Numbered from the stretch's first letter, positions 40,091 to 50,138 are shown. The stretch: DNA of 64,000 nucleotides from JAJPXC01 sp964510535 (GCA_964510535.1 CAZECG010000012.1:1-64000); one strand, 5' to 3'. The notes: generated by a model from the letters alone, not told the origin. Numbers and translations: made by a program.

Positions 40091-40278
40091 ACGGGCGTGC
40101 CATTTGCCGGGGGTGACAGGTTGCGCCGACGATTCCGAGCCGGGTGCGAAACTTTGTGGGCGGGATTGCTCAGACGCACCTTGCCGCAACGAAAAGCTCA
40201 AAAAAAGAATCGCCCGCAGATGGGTCAAACCGCCAAAAATCCGCATCAAAAATAGGCCCTTTTAAATTGTCGGGTTAA

Positions 40279-40310
40279 TTTGCCGATGGCCGGATTTTTT
40301 ATTAACTTTG
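40279..40310 (+). promoter_or_regulatory. promoter of gyrB
   Basis: TTTG (40279-40282), 20 bases, TAACTTTG (40303-40310). Confidence 0.75.
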
Positions 40311-40422
40311 TAACGACTTTGGGGTAGCAGGGCAATCGGTGACACCCTGGCGGGTGAAAACGCTTTGCGAAGACTGCGCCAAATCAGCTAACTAATTGTA
40401 ATTCAGTGATTCTCTAAGAATT

Positions 40423-42354
40423 ATGGCAGAAAAAGAAGAGGAATACAGCGCGAGTAACATTCAAGTCCTCGAAGGCCTTGAAGCTGTGCGCAAACGTCCT
40501 GCGATGTACATTGGCGACATAAGCGCCAAAGGCTTGCATCATCTCGTATACGAAGTCGTTGACAACTCAATCGACGAGGCTCTGGCGGGCTACGCCAGCC
40601 ACATCGACGTTACAATCAACGCCGATAACTCAATCACGGTAGTCGACAATGGCCGCGGCATCCCGGTGGATATGCACGAAAAAGAGCACAAAAGCGCGCT
40701 TGAGGTGGTGCTGACCGTGCTCCATGCCGGCGGTAAGTTTGACAAAGGGTCTTACAAAGTATCGGGCGGTCTCCACGGTGTTGGTGTATCTTGCGTCAAC
40801 GCACTCTCGACCTACCTGCGCGCCGAAGTGCACCGCAACGGCAAGGCTTACGTCCAGGAGTACTCCTGCGGCAAGCCTACCACCGAGCTACGGACCGTGG
40901 GCGAAAGCTCCCACACCGGCACGAGCATCACGTTCAAGCCCGACGCGTCGATTTTCACCGTCACCGAGTATGACTACGCCACACTTGCTAACCGTCTGCG
41001 CGACCTTGCGTTCCTCAACGCCGGCATCACTCTGACACTGACCGACAAACGCGAGCTCAACGAGAACGGCGAACCGCGCCATGAGGAGTTCTACTCGGCC
41101 AACGGCCTGAGCGAGTTTGTCGAATATATCGACTCAAGCAAAGAGTCGCTCATCAACGACGTGATTCACCTCAACACCGAACGTCAGGGAATCCCCGTCG
41201 AGGTGGCCATGACCTACAACAATACCTATAACGAAAATGTCTACTCCTTTGTCAATAACATCAACACCATCGAGGGAGGTACACATCTGACAGGCTTCCG
41301 CCGCGGCTTGACATCGACGCTGAAAAAATATGCCGAGGACAACAAGCTGCTCGAAAAAGTCAAAGTCGACATCGCGAGCGACGACTTCCGCGAGGGCCTG
41401 ACAGCCGTCGTTTCGGTCAAGGTGATGGAGCCGCAGTTTGAGGGGCAGACCAAAACCAAGCTCGGCAACAACGAGGTAATGGGAGCGGTGCAGACCGCCG
41501 TCAGCGAAGCTCTGCGCAACTACCTTGAAGAGCATCCCAAGCAGGCGAAGGTGATTGTCGAGAAGGTAGTGGTCGCCGCGCAGGCACGCCACGCCGCCTA
41601 CAACGCCCGCGTCAAGATACAGCGCAAATCGCCGCTGAGCGGTGGCGGACTTCCCGGCAAGCTGGCAGACTGCTCGTCGCGCACGGCCGAAGACTGTGAA
41701 CTGTTTATCGTCGAGGGTGACTCGGCAGGCGGTACGGCAAAGCAGGGGCGCGACCGTACATTCCAGGCCATCCTGCCGCTCCGCGGAAAAATCCTCAACG
41801 TTGAGAAGGCGATGGACCACAAAATCTTCGACAACGAGGAAATCACCAACCTGTTCCGCGCTATGCGCGTGACAATAGGCACCGAGGACGATCCCAAAGA
41901 AGCCAACCTCCAGAAACTCGCCTACCACAAAATCATAATCATGACCGATGCCGATGTCGACGGAGCGCACATCGCCACGCTGCTGATGACATTCTTCTTC
42001 CGCCGTATGCGCCCGGTTATCGAGAACGGTTACCTCTATCTCGCCACCCCGCCGCTCTATAAATGCACCCGCGGCAAGGCTGAGGAGTATTGCTGGACCG
42101 ACGCTCAGGTGCAGCAGTTTATAGCCCGATACGGCGAAAGTACAAAAGTGCAGCGTTACAAAGGTCTCGGTGAGATGAGCGCGCAGGAGCTGCGCGACAC
42201 AACCATGGACCCCGAACAGCGACTGCTGAAACAGGTGAGAATTAGCGATGCCGCCGAGGCTGACCGCATTTTCTCGATGCTAATGGGCGAGGATGTCGGC
42301 CCGCGCCGCGACTTCATAGAGTCCAACGCCAACTACGCCACAATCGACGCATAG
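40423..42354 (+). CDS. gyrB: DNA gyrase subunit B
   Basis: 643 residues. It is the ATPase subunit of gyrase, which supercoils DNA with GyrA. GHKL ATPase motifs: VVDNSIDEAL, DNGRGIPV and GGLHGVG (about 118-124). The transducer domain follows, then TOPRIM with EGDSAGG and DADVDGAH, and the C-terminal QRYKGLGEM and MDPEQR region. The gyrase form is favoured over ParE by overall similarity and the GyrB-type end, although the two are close in this group. gyrA is not in the window. Promoter at 40279-40310 and terminator at 42369-42408 make it a single-gene unit. Confidence 0.93.
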   Translation: MAEKEEEYSASNIQVLEGLEAVRKRPAMYIGDISAKGLHHLVYEVVDNSIDEALAGYASHIDVTINADNSITVVDNGRGIPVDMHEKEHKSALEVVLTVLHAGGKFDKGSYKVSGGLHGVGVSCVNALSTYLRAEVHRNGKAYVQEYSCGKPTTELRTVGESSHTGTSITFKPDASIFTVTEYDYATLANRLRDLAFLNAGITLTLTDKRELNENGEPRHEEFYSANGLSEFVEYIDSSKESLINDVIHLNTERQGIPVEVAMTYNNTYNENVYSFVNNINTIEGGTHLTGFRRGLTSTLKKYAEDNKLLEKVKVDIASDDFREGLTAVVSVKVMEPQFEGQTKTKLGNNEVMGAVQTAVSEALRNYLEEHPKQAKVIVEKVVVAAQARHAAYNARVKIQRKSPLSGGGLPGKLADCSSRTAEDCELFIVEGDSAGGTAKQGRDRTFQAILPLRGKILNVEKAMDHKIFDNEEITNLFRAMRVTIGTEDDPKEANLQKLAYHKIIIMTDADVDGAHIATLLMTFFFRRMRPVIENGYLYLATPPLYKCTRGKAEEYCWTDAQVQQFIARYGESTKVQRYKGLGEMSAQELRDTTMDPEQRLLKQVRISDAAEADRIFSMLMGEDVGPRRDFIESNANYATIDA

Positions 42355-42368
42355 CCCATCACATAAAC

Positions 42369-42408
42369 GAGGCGCGGCCCATGAACCTCTTGGGTTCGCG
42401 CCTCTTTT
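42369..42408 (+). terminator. terminator of gyrB
   Basis: GAGGCGCG (42369-42376) pairs with CGCGCCTC (42397-42404), with further pairing inside (GCCCA with TGGGT), followed by TTTT. Confidence 0.8.
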
Positions 42409-42472
42409 AAAATATAGCGACGCTCGTTTCAAAGAGTTTCAACCGATTTAAAGAACGAAATTTTCATCAATC

Positions 42473-44761
42473 ATGGGTCGAACTACTTCCAAAGCCGCCA
42501 CAAAACACCTGAGAGACAAGGTGTTGGAATTTATAGCCAGTCAAGACAACGCTACGTTCAACTACCGTCAGGTGTCGCAGGCCATAGGTCTGACGGCCCC
42601 GATGCAACAGCGCGCCATCGCCCTGCTGCTCGCCGAACTGGCATTTGACGGCGACATAATAGAGGTGGCTCCCGGAAAATACAAACAGACGGTCAGGGGT
42701 AACGTGACCACCGGGACGTTCGTGCGCCGCAGCAACGGCAAAAACAGCGTAATCACCGACGAGGACGGCGAGATGATTTTTGTTGCTGAGCGAAATTCAA
42801 TGCACGCTCTCAACGGCGACAAGGTGAGGATAAACATCGCCGCCGCACGTCGAGGGGTCGAGCCTGAGGCGCAGGTGATGGAGATTATTGAGAAAAAGGA
42901 CCAGGTGTTCATCGGGACACTTAGCATCGACCGCCGCATCGCGATGTTGTCGACCGACTCAAAGTTCCTCGCTAACGACATTCTCATCCCCCGCGAAAAG
43001 CTCAAAGGCGGGAAGGATGGCGACAAAGCCGTTGTCAAAATCACATCCTGGCCCGATGACGCTAAAAACCCCCGTGGCGAAGTCGTCGATATTCTCGGCA
43101 AAAAAGGTGAGAACAACGCCGAGATTCACGCTATCCTTGCTGAATACGGTCTCCCATACCGCTATCCCGAAGCGGTGGAGAAAGCCGCAGCCAAAATCTC
43201 GGCAGGCATAACCGCTGAAGAGATAGCGAGCCGAGTGGATATGCGCGACGTGACCACATTCACCATCGACCCCAAGGACGCCAAAGATTTCGACGACGCT
43301 CTGTCGATACGCAAGCTCCCCAACGGTCATTTCGAGGTCGGGGTGCATATCGCCGACGTGACCCATTACGTCCGTCCCGATACCATAATCGACCGTGAGG
43401 CTCAAAAACGCGCCACATCGGTCTATTTAGTTGACCGTGTCGTGCCGATGCTCCCCGAGCATCTTAGCAACGGCATTTGCTCGCTGCGTCCCGACGAGGA
43501 AAAACTGACGTTCTCATGCATCTTTGAGATGACATCCGAGGCGCAGGTCGTCAACAGCACGATAGCGCGCACGGTCACCCGCAGCGATCGCCGTTTCACC
43601 TACGAGGAGGCTCAGGATGTAATCGAGACAGGACAAGGCGACTACTCCGCCGAAATTTTGCAACTCGACAAGATGGCCAAAATATTGCGCAAACAGCGTT
43701 ACGAAAACGGTTCGGTCGAATTTGACCGCATGGAGGTGAGATTCGACATCGACGAGACGGGTCATCCCGTCGGAGTCTACTTCAAAGAATCGAAAGATGC
43801 CAACAAGCTCATCGAGGAGTTCATGCTGCTCGCCAACAAGACCGTGGCCCAGACAATAGGCAAGACTCCCGGCAAGAAAAAAGCCAAAGCATTTGTCTAT
43901 CGCGTGCATGATATGCCCGATCCCGGAAAACTCGAAGACTTGGCCAAGTTGTCGCGTACATTCGGCTATAAAATCAAGTCGGCGGGTTCATCGAAAGAGG
44001 TCAATCGGTCAATCAACCGTATGCTCTGTGATGTGAAAGGGAAGGGTGAGGAGAATCTTTTGTCGACTCTCGCAATCCGCTCCATGGCCAAAGCGGTCTA
44101 CACTACCCACAATATCGGACACTATGGGCTTGGTTTCGACTACTATACCCACTTCACATCCCCCATACGCCGCTACCCCGACATGATGGTCCACCGACTG
44201 CTTGAAAAATATCTCGCCGGCGGACGCAGCGTTAACCTCGAACGCCTTGAGGAACAGTGCAAACACTCAAGCGATATGGAACAGCTCGCTGCCAACGCCG
44301 AGCGGTCTTCAATCAAATATAAACAAGTCGAGTACATGGGCGACCACCTTGGAGAGGTCTACGACGGGGTCATCTCGGGCGTTACCGAGTGGGGGCTGTA
44401 TGTGGAACTTGATGACAACAAGTGCGAGGGACTGGTGCCTGTGCGCGACCTCGCCGATGACTATTACGACTTCGACGAAAAGAACTACTGCCTCGTGGGA
44501 CGCCGCAATGGTTCGCGCTACCGTCTTGGCGATGATGTCAAGGTGCAGGTGGCACGCGCCAATCTCGACCGAAAGCAGCTCGACTTCGCTTTGGTCGACG
44601 AACGCCGTCTCGCCAAGGCGGGGGAGGACGCTATGGGCAAGACGGTGACCGTGGCTCAGGCGTTGTCGCAGAATCCTCCTAAAAAACGCTCTGACAAACC
44701 GGCCAAGAGTTCGTCGGGCAAAAGCGCGAAAAGCCACAAGGGTGGCAAACGCCGCCGTTAA
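42473..44761 (+). CDS. rnr: ribonuclease R
   Basis: 762 residues. It is a processive 3'-5' exoribonuclease that can degrade structured RNA. A winged-helix N-terminus (about 10-65) and cold-shock domains precede the RNB catalytic domain, whose metal site is DPKDAKDFDDALS (about 265-277). A C-terminal S1 domain (GVISGVTEWGLYVEL, about 640-720) and a basic serine/lysine tail (SSGKSAKSHKGGKRRR) follow. Normal length. It probably leads a unit with rsmA (54-base gap) and mgtE. Confidence 0.97.
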   Translation: MGRTTSKAATKHLRDKVLEFIASQDNATFNYRQVSQAIGLTAPMQQRAIALLLAELAFDGDIIEVAPGKYKQTVRGNVTTGTFVRRSNGKNSVITDEDGEMIFVAERNSMHALNGDKVRINIAAARRGVEPEAQVMEIIEKKDQVFIGTLSIDRRIAMLSTDSKFLANDILIPREKLKGGKDGDKAVVKITSWPDDAKNPRGEVVDILGKKGENNAEIHAILAEYGLPYRYPEAVEKAAAKISAGITAEEIASRVDMRDVTTFTIDPKDAKDFDDALSIRKLPNGHFEVGVHIADVTHYVRPDTIIDREAQKRATSVYLVDRVVPMLPEHLSNGICSLRPDEEKLTFSCIFEMTSEAQVVNSTIARTVTRSDRRFTYEEAQDVIETGQGDYSAEILQLDKMAKILRKQRYENGSVEFDRMEVRFDIDETGHPVGVYFKESKDANKLIEEFMLLANKTVAQTIGKTPGKKKAKAFVYRVHDMPDPGKLEDLAKLSRTFGYKIKSAGSSKEVNRSINRMLCDVKGKGEENLLSTLAIRSMAKAVYTTHNIGHYGLGFDYYTHFTSPIRRYPDMMVHRLLEKYLAGGRSVNLERLEEQCKHSSDMEQLAANAERSSIKYKQVEYMGDHLGEVYDGVISGVTEWGLYVELDDNKCEGLVPVRDLADDYYDFDEKNYCLVGRRNGSRYRLGDDVKVQVARANLDRKQLDFALVDERRLAKAGEDAMGKTVTVAQALSQNPPKKRSDKPAKSSSGKSAKSHKGGKRRR

Positions 44762-44815
44762 AGGGCCGCACCGTTCAGATGTGAATCATCACCACCACAA
44801 TCATTCATCACCACC

Positions 44816-45610
44816 ATGCAAGTAAGACCTAAAAAAGCCCTCGGGCAGCACTTCCTGACCGACCTCGGAATAGCCCGGCGCATCGCGGCAACACTCGACG
44901 ACTACCGCGGTTTGCCCGTGGTAGAGGTAGGCCCCGGCATGGGCGTATTGACGCAGTTCCTTCTTGACGGCGGCCACGATGTGACGGCGGTTGAGATTGA
45001 CAGCGAGAGCGTTGAATATCTCGACAGAGAGTTCCCGCAGCTCAAAGGAAAAGTCATCGAGGACGACTTTCTGAAGATGAATCTCGCCAACCTGTTCCCC
45101 GGCCGCGACTTCTGTGTGATAGGCAATTATCCCTACAATATATCCTCGCAGATATTTTTTCACATCCTCGACTACCGCGACAGGGTTGTGGCGTGCTCGG
45201 GTATGTTGCAGCGAGAGGTGGCAGAGAGGCTTGCGGCCCCGGCAGGGAAAAAAGCCCGCGGTATATTGAGTGTGCTGCTCCAGGCATGGTATGATGTGGA
45301 ATACCTTTTTACGGTCGACGAGAAGGTGTTCAACCCACCCCCCAAGGTCAAGTCGGGGGTCGTGATGCTGCGCCGTAACAAAGTCACCGACTTAGGGTGT
45401 GACGAAGCCCTGTTCAAGACCGTGGTAAAAACCTCGTTCGGGCAACGCCGCAAAACCCTCCGCAATTCACTACGCGGACTGTTGCCGGCAGGCACCTCCC
45501 TCCCCGACGAAACCATCGCTTCAATGCGTCCCGAACAGCTCACCGTAGAGCAATTCATAGAACTTACGCGCTCCATATCAACCTTGCGACGCAACCAATC
45601 AACGCAATGA
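44816..45610 (+). CDS. rsmA: 16S rRNA dimethyladenosine transferase
   Basis: 264 residues (KsgA). It dimethylates two adjacent adenosines near the 3' end of 16S rRNA using SAM. Seen: the N-terminal KKALGQHFLTD, the SAM loop VEVGPGMGVLT, the acidic VEIDSESVEYL and the catalytic GNYPYNISS (NPxY-like, with Y in place of L/P). C-terminal helical domain complete. Its end overlaps the mgtE start by four bases (ATGA), indicating translational coupling. The leader just upstream is a CATCACCACC-rich low-complexity run. Confidence 0.96.
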   Translation: MQVRPKKALGQHFLTDLGIARRIAATLDDYRGLPVVEVGPGMGVLTQFLLDGGHDVTAVEIDSESVEYLDREFPQLKGKVIEDDFLKMNLANLFPGRDFCVIGNYPYNISSQIFFHILDYRDRVVACSGMLQREVAERLAAPAGKKARGILSVLLQAWYDVEYLFTVDEKVFNPPPKVKSGVVMLRRNKVTDLGCDEALFKTVVKTSFGQRRKTLRNSLRGLLPAGTSLPDETIASMRPEQLTVEQFIELTRSISTLRRNQSTQ

Positions 45611-46977
45611 AAGAGTACACCCCTGAATATCTCGAACATATCCGCGCCATAATCAACGCCGGCGATACCGAGTCGGCCACTAAAGAGTTGGCATCGCTAC
45701 ACCCCGCCGACATCGCCGAACTATACAAGGACCTCGACCTTGAAGAGGCCGAGTTCCTCTACAAGCTGCTCGATGACGACACGGCCGCCGACGTGCTAAT
45801 GGAACTCGACGAGGACGACCGCCGCAAGCTGCTTCGCGATATGCCCGCCGAGGAAATTGCCAAACAGGTCATAGACCACCTCGACACCGATGATGCTGTC
45901 GACATAATCCAGGAACTCGACGAGGAGGACCGCGACAAAATCCTGTCACACATCGACGACGTGGAGCAGGCGGGTGATATAGTCGACCTTTTGCAATATG
46001 ACGAAGACACCGCGGGTGGTCTGATGGGCACCGAGATGATTGTAGTCAACGAAAATTGGTCAATGCCCGAGTGTATCAAACAGATGAGGATGCAGGCCGA
46101 GGATATGGACGAAATCTACTATGTCTACGTCATTGATAACGACGAGAAACTCCGTGGTGTCCTGCCGCTGAAGAAAATGATTACCCACCCATCGGTGTCG
46201 AAGATTAAGCACGTCATGGAGACCGACCCGGTGTCGGTAAAGGCCGACACTCCCATCGACGAGGTGGCTTTGGACTTCGAGAAATACGACCTTGTAGCCA
46301 TGCCGGTCGTCGATTCTATCGGAAGGCTTGTGGGGCGCATCACCGTCGACGATGTGATGGACCAGGTGCGCGAGTCATCTGAACGCGACTACCAGTTGGC
46401 TTCGGGTCTCTCGACCGATGTCGAGACCAACGACACCCTATTCACCCAGACCAAGGCGCGCTTGCCGTGGCTTCTTATCGGTATGCTTGGCGGTATCGGA
46501 AACTCTCTGATTCTCGGTAATTTCGAGGCGGGGTTTGCCACGAACCCGGCTATGGCTCTGTTCATCCCGCTTATCGGTGGCACAGGTGGTAACGTCGGCA
46601 TCCAGTCGTCGGCTATCGTGGTGCAGGGATTGGCCAACGGTTCGTTAGACATCAAAAGCTCGGCCAAGCAACTGTTCAAAGAGCTTGGAGTCGGTCTGAT
46701 TAACGCCACCATTATCTCGTTGCTGGTGTTTGTCTACAACCTGTTCACGCTTGGAGCCACACAGGTCACCACAATCGCCGTGTCGCTGTCGCTATTCGCC
46801 GTGGTCATCTTCGCCTCGGTGTTCGGCACATTCGTCCCCTTGACGTTGGAGCGGTTCAAGATTGACCCCGCCCTCGCCACCGGCCCGTTCATCTCCATCA
46901 CCAACGACATCATCGGCATGGTCATCTATATGGTCATCAGCTACTCGCTGCTCCAAACCTTCGGTGTCATCGTCTGA
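45607..46977 (+). CDS. mgtE: magnesium transporter MgtE
   Basis: 456 residues. It is an Mg2+ channel of the inner membrane gated by cytoplasmic Mg2+. The N-terminal helical domain (about 20-135) is rich in Asp/Glu and contains LHPADIAEL and the repeated DDA(V/A)D pattern. Two CBS domains (about 145-265) lead to the plug helix, then five membrane helices (about 280-456) with the family motif PLIGGTGGNVGIQSS. Complete. It overlaps rsmA by four bases. Confidence 0.96.
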   Translation: MKEYTPEYLEHIRAIINAGDTESATKELASLHPADIAELYKDLDLEEAEFLYKLLDDDTAADVLMELDEDDRRKLLRDMPAEEIAKQVIDHLDTDDAVDIIQELDEEDRDKILSHIDDVEQAGDIVDLLQYDEDTAGGLMGTEMIVVNENWSMPECIKQMRMQAEDMDEIYYVYVIDNDEKLRGVLPLKKMITHPSVSKIKHVMETDPVSVKADTPIDEVALDFEKYDLVAMPVVDSIGRLVGRITVDDVMDQVRESSERDYQLASGLSTDVETNDTLFTQTKARLPWLLIGMLGGIGNSLILGNFEAGFATNPAMALFIPLIGGTGGNVGIQSSAIVVQGLANGSLDIKSSAKQLFKELGVGLINATIISLLVFVYNLFTLGATQVTTIAVSLSLFAVVIFASVFGTFVPLTLERFKIDPALATGPFISITNDIIGMVIYMVISYSLLQTFGVIV

Positions 46978-47109
46978 TTTCTCCATACCACACAGGTAAC
47001 ATCAAACAGAAAAACAGACTTTCCCGTTGAAATACGTCTATGGGGAAAAGTGCAGCTACGACCGCCGTGGAGTGTCACTTAACATTATCTACAACTTGCT
47101 TCCGTCAGG

Positions 47110-47535
47110 TTAGTTCTCTTGTTCTCTCTCGTGACTCCATTTCTTCCTCCTTCGCTTTTCCATAAGCGTCGCCGGAGTTTCCTCAAACAAGAATCGCAAC
47201 CATTCCGGGCGTTCTTTCTTCGCATGACATTTGGTGACTTCGTGCCGTGTTACCGGCTTTTCCCATGGGTATAACGGCACTCCTGTCTCCTTATGTTCAA
47301 ATCGGCAAGTGTCAGGATTCCATTCATATTCGTTGTAAGGAGGAGTTCTCGGCAAGAGTGGCGACCAATAACCGCCTTTCCACGGCTTGTTTGGGTCATA
47401 GGGATACCACTTCCGTCCACCATTCGTTGCAATAAGCCATATAAACTTGCAAAAGAAGGCGATGACGGAGATTATTATCAATATGACGATAATCTTCATT
47501 ATACAACCGAATATAACCCATATAACATTATCCAT
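47110..47535 (-). CDS. hypothetical single-pass membrane protein
   Basis: 141 residues. One strong hydrophobic segment (about 5-35, IMKIIVILIIISVIAFFCKF) is followed by a proline-, tryptophan- and tyrosine-rich soluble part (WYPYDPNKPWKGGYW, YNEYEWNPDTCRFEHKETG) and a basic end (EKRRRKKWSHEREQEN). I do not recognise the family. It is convergent with mgtE, separate from the three envelope genes beyond it, and AT-rich compared with them. It could be an accessory envelope protein; no function is claimed. Confidence 0.6.
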   Translation of the reverse strand: MDNVIWVIFGCIMKIIVILIIISVIAFFCKFIWLIATNGGRKWYPYDPNKPWKGGYWSPLLPRTPPYNEYEWNPDTCRFEHKETGVPLYPWEKPVTRHEVTKCHAKKERPEWLRFLFEETPATLMEKRRRKKWSHEREQEN

Positions 47536-47626
47536 AAGGCAAAATTACGCATTCTCCTGATTAAATCATTCACCGTGCCGATTTTAGTGCTTGTGTGCCG
47601 TTACCTGCAGTAATGGGCTGTCGGTT

Positions 47627-48106
47627 TTACAATGGGCGGGTGGCGGTGACGGCGGCAGAGTCGGCGACGGCTGTGATGTCGTAGGGCGTGGCCACTGAGC
47701 GCGGCTGTTGGCTCAAGCGGTAGTAGAATGACTGCTGTTTGTCCCACGACGGGAATGAGAGTTGACGCGTCTGGCCGGGTGGTATTTCGGCTTCAATCCA
47801 CACTGAGCGTCGATGGAGTTGCCTTCCCCGGCTGTCGCGGTAGGTAATGGTGAGTTTGATGGACTTTACGGATAGGCTGTCGGGGGAAGTGTTAGTGGCG
47901 AAAATTGTCTCGCAGCGTGTGCGCAGTGGCTTGTCGTAACCGGCGAGGCTGATGTCGGTGGAGCGTAACGGTATCAAGCTATCGGGACTGACAGATGTCT
48001 CGACGTTGTCGGCTCGCAGCGAGCCGCGGGTAGTGCGCTGCCTTTTTGCTGATGCCGCTGTCAATGCGACAGCCGCAATCGCCAGTATCAATGGAAACCG
48101 TCTCAT
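47627..48106 (-). CDS. secreted hypothetical protein, 159 aa
   Basis: 159 residues with a signal peptide (MRRFPLILAIAAVALTAASA). The mature part is a predicted beta-sandwich: a segment ETIFATNTSPDSLSVKSIKL followed by TITYRDSRGRQLHRRSVW and PPGQTRQLSFPSWDKQ resembles the FxLYD-like pattern of proteins with a conserved extracellular immunoglobulin-like fold, but this is a weak match. It is third in a minus run after the DUF3078 and 199-residue genes, overlapping the latter by four bases, so the three are coupled. Confidence 0.6.
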   Translation of the reverse strand: MRRFPLILAIAAVALTAASAKRQRTTRGSLRADNVETSVSPDSLIPLRSTDISLAGYDKPLRTRCETIFATNTSPDSLSVKSIKLTITYRDSRGRQLHRRSVWIEAEIPPGQTRQLSFPSWDKQQSFYYRLSQQPRSVATPYDITAVADSAAVTATRPL

Positions 48107-48702
48107 AGGTGCCTGGGGGATGATGCCGGTTTTTCAGATTGAGGGTAGAGCCTTACCATGCCGTCGATTCCCTTGGGACGCTCGTCGATTGTGCTGACCG
48201 AATAACGGAACATATATGGCACCATGCGCCATAGGTTGAACTTGACCCCTTGTCGATAGTGGGATAGCGACAGCCGGTCGTCATCAGACATCGTGATGAT
48301 GAACCCGGCGGGTGACCGGAGTTCCCCATCGGTGACGTCGGTGTAAATAAGGGAGTCGAATTTGCGGGCGTTGGCGGTCGATGCAGCTCGACCCATAAGC
48401 GTTCCGGGGGCGACGGATCGGTCGGGCATGGAGATGGCAGTGATGCGGTAGGTGGCTGTTGTCCCGCGCATTGTTGCCGGTTCGCGCTCTATCGCTACGA
48501 TAGCACCGTCGGAGGTTAACTCCCATATGCCTTCGATAGGGTCGAGCGTGCGCTGCGACATCTTAGCGGAAATAGAATCGACAAGTCCGTAACCTGGGGA
48601 CAAGGTAGATGTGGCAGGCAGCCGGACCAATGGTTGCGCCGCATGGACAGTCATGGCGATGAGTGCGGCTAAGGATAGGGTAGTGATGCGGAGAGAAAGC
48701 AT
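48103..48702 (-). CDS. secreted hypothetical protein, 199 aa
   Basis: 199 residues with a signal peptide (MLSLRITTLSLAALIAMTVHA). A lipocalin-like or beta-rich core starts with DPIEGIWELTSDGAIVAIERE, a pattern shared with small secreted proteins that report on a folded barrel (GxW motif). The end (ERPKGIDGMVRLYPQSEKP) is basic and proline-rich. It lies 14 bases after the DUF3078 gene and overlaps the following gene by four bases. The set looks like an envelope module, of unknown role. Confidence 0.6.
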   Translation of the reverse strand: MLSLRITTLSLAALIAMTVHAAQPLVRLPATSTLSPGYGLVDSISAKMSQRTLDPIEGIWELTSDGAIVAIEREPATMRGTTATYRITAISMPDRSVAPGTLMGRAASTANARKFDSLIYTDVTDGELRSPAGFIITMSDDDRLSLSHYRQGVKFNLWRMVPYMFRYSVSTIDERPKGIDGMVRLYPQSEKPASSPRHL

Positions 48703-48716
48703 TGGAAGTGGATTTG

Positions 48717-50138
48717 TCAGACGGTGCCGAATTTATAAGAGAAACCGAAACTCAAAATCTCTTTCAACTGCCATTTGTGCCAACTGCAATCCTCACTCCG
48801 GGGGGTGGAGGAGTCATAGCGCGCGTGGATGTAGATTTGAGTGGATATGTAGCGGTTGACTGAGAAGTCAAATGTGTTTTCCCAATCGCCTTGAATGTAG
48901 GAGTAGTCGGTGAATACAAAGAGCCGTGATGTGTATGTGATGTTGTGCGTCAGCTTCCAAAGCAGTTTGGCCTCGGCGTTGGAACCGTACTGACTCACCG
49001 CCGAGTGCCCCTCCTTGATCCCGTAGGCTGTTTCGTCGAGCCGGGAGTTGATGCAGGTCTTAAGGTTGTAGGATAGGGGGGCTATGGATGCGTCAAAGGT
49101 CAGTTTCTTGTCGGGGGCGACATAACTGTATGACATACCGAGACCGATGTTCAGCTCTCCGGGCGACAGGAACGCGGCTTTGAGGTCGTTGGTGTTGCTT
49201 TTGTAGCCGTTGAACAGCTGGGTTTTGAACATGAGCGTCACCGAGTAGAACCATCGGCGGGCGGCTTTCACGCCGAATTTGCTGTTAATCTGCAACAGGT
49301 CTTCGCTGATGCTATAGGAGCGTAAGGAGTCGTCGGGTGCGCTGTTCATTCCTAATTTGTACTGGAAAGTGTTGTCAAACATCAAATTAGGGTGGAACGC
49401 CTGATTTAGTTTAACGTTATATACCAGATTGGCAATCATGTTGAGATTGTTATTGCCGCCCTGATACCAGTTGGGCGAAATGTAGGCTTGTGAGAATTGG
49501 GCTGAGCCGTTGAAGCTGTGGAGCCAGTTGCGTTGTACGATGTCGGCCTGTGGCACCTCATTGACGAGCCTGTTTTTGTCTACCGGGACTTCCTCGATGA
49601 CTATGGTGGCCTTTGATGGGTCTATCACGGCTCTGTATAGTTTCGGCGGCTCGGGCAACCATCGTTCGTTGTATTTCACCAATTGCGGGTTGGCTATCAT
49701 GTAGTTTTGCCTTATCTCCCACATTTGGCGCGCGAGTGACAATTGGTCATCGGCCCATTTCGTCGGCGACGGCTTGGCCTGATGGCGTTTTACGGCCATC
49801 GCGGAATCGGTAGCGGCGGAATCGGCATTGACGATAAACGATATTTCCCGGGGCTGTACGGCGAGAGGCCGCAACGAGTCAAGCAGAACGTAATGGCCGT
49901 AAACCGCCGGGAAAAAGAAGTAGGATGGGAATCTCATGTTTGAGACGTCGAGTGTTGAGTCTATGGCTAAAGTGTCGACGACGGTAGCGGTGCGGTTTTG
50001 CGCGTGAGATTCCGATTGCGCCCGGGGTGCGGCTTGTAATGCGGCGACAGCGCATAAGACCATGGCGGCGATGATTACTGTGCGCCACAGCGGGTGTTGT
50101 AGATTTCCCGTTGACATTTTGACCCGTCTTGCTCTCAT
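48717..50138 (-). CDS. DUF3078 outer-membrane protein
   Basis: 473 residues; a second ATG at 50117 would remove seven residues from the N-terminus. A long signal region (about 15-40, TVIIAAMVLCAVAALQA) is followed by a low-complexity linker and then DUF3078 from about 200: FSQAYISPNWYQGGNNNLN, strands such as LMFDNTFQYKLGMNS, and an aromatic end (LSFGFSYKFGTV). The family is a Bacteroidota outer-membrane barrel of unknown function. It heads a run of three minus-strand envelope genes and lies 145 bases downstream of cdd. Confidence 0.8.
   Translation of the reverse strand: MRARRVKMSTGNLQHPLWRTVIIAAMVLCAVAALQAAPRAQSESHAQNRTATVVDTLAIDSTLDVSNMRFPSYFFFPAVYGHYVLLDSLRPLAVQPREISFIVNADSAATDSAMAVKRHQAKPSPTKWADDQLSLARQMWEIRQNYMIANPQLVKYNERWLPEPPKLYRAVIDPSKATIVIEEVPVDKNRLVNEVPQADIVQRNWLHSFNGSAQFSQAYISPNWYQGGNNNLNMIANLVYNVKLNQAFHPNLMFDNTFQYKLGMNSAPDDSLRSYSISEDLLQINSKFGVKAARRWFYSVTLMFKTQLFNGYKSNTNDLKAAFLSPGELNIGLGMSYSYVAPDKKLTFDASIAPLSYNLKTCINSRLDETAYGIKEGHSAVSQYGSNAEAKLLWKLTHNITYTSRLFVFTDYSYIQGDWENTFDFSVNRYISTQIYIHARYDSSTPRSEDCSWHKWQLKEILSFGFSYKFGTV

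Larger units (their letters stand above)
40024..40422. other. gene-free region between sdhB and gyrB
   Basis: 399 bases with the sdh terminator at its start and the gyrB promoter at 40279-40310. Between them (about 40091-40278) I see no frame, RNA or repeat. The remaining 110 bases form the gyrB leader. Confidence 0.6.

Noticed and set aside
44780..44815. CATCACCACC-rich run before rsmA as a regulatory repeat
   Set aside because: Short low-complexity sequence without defined unit or structure.
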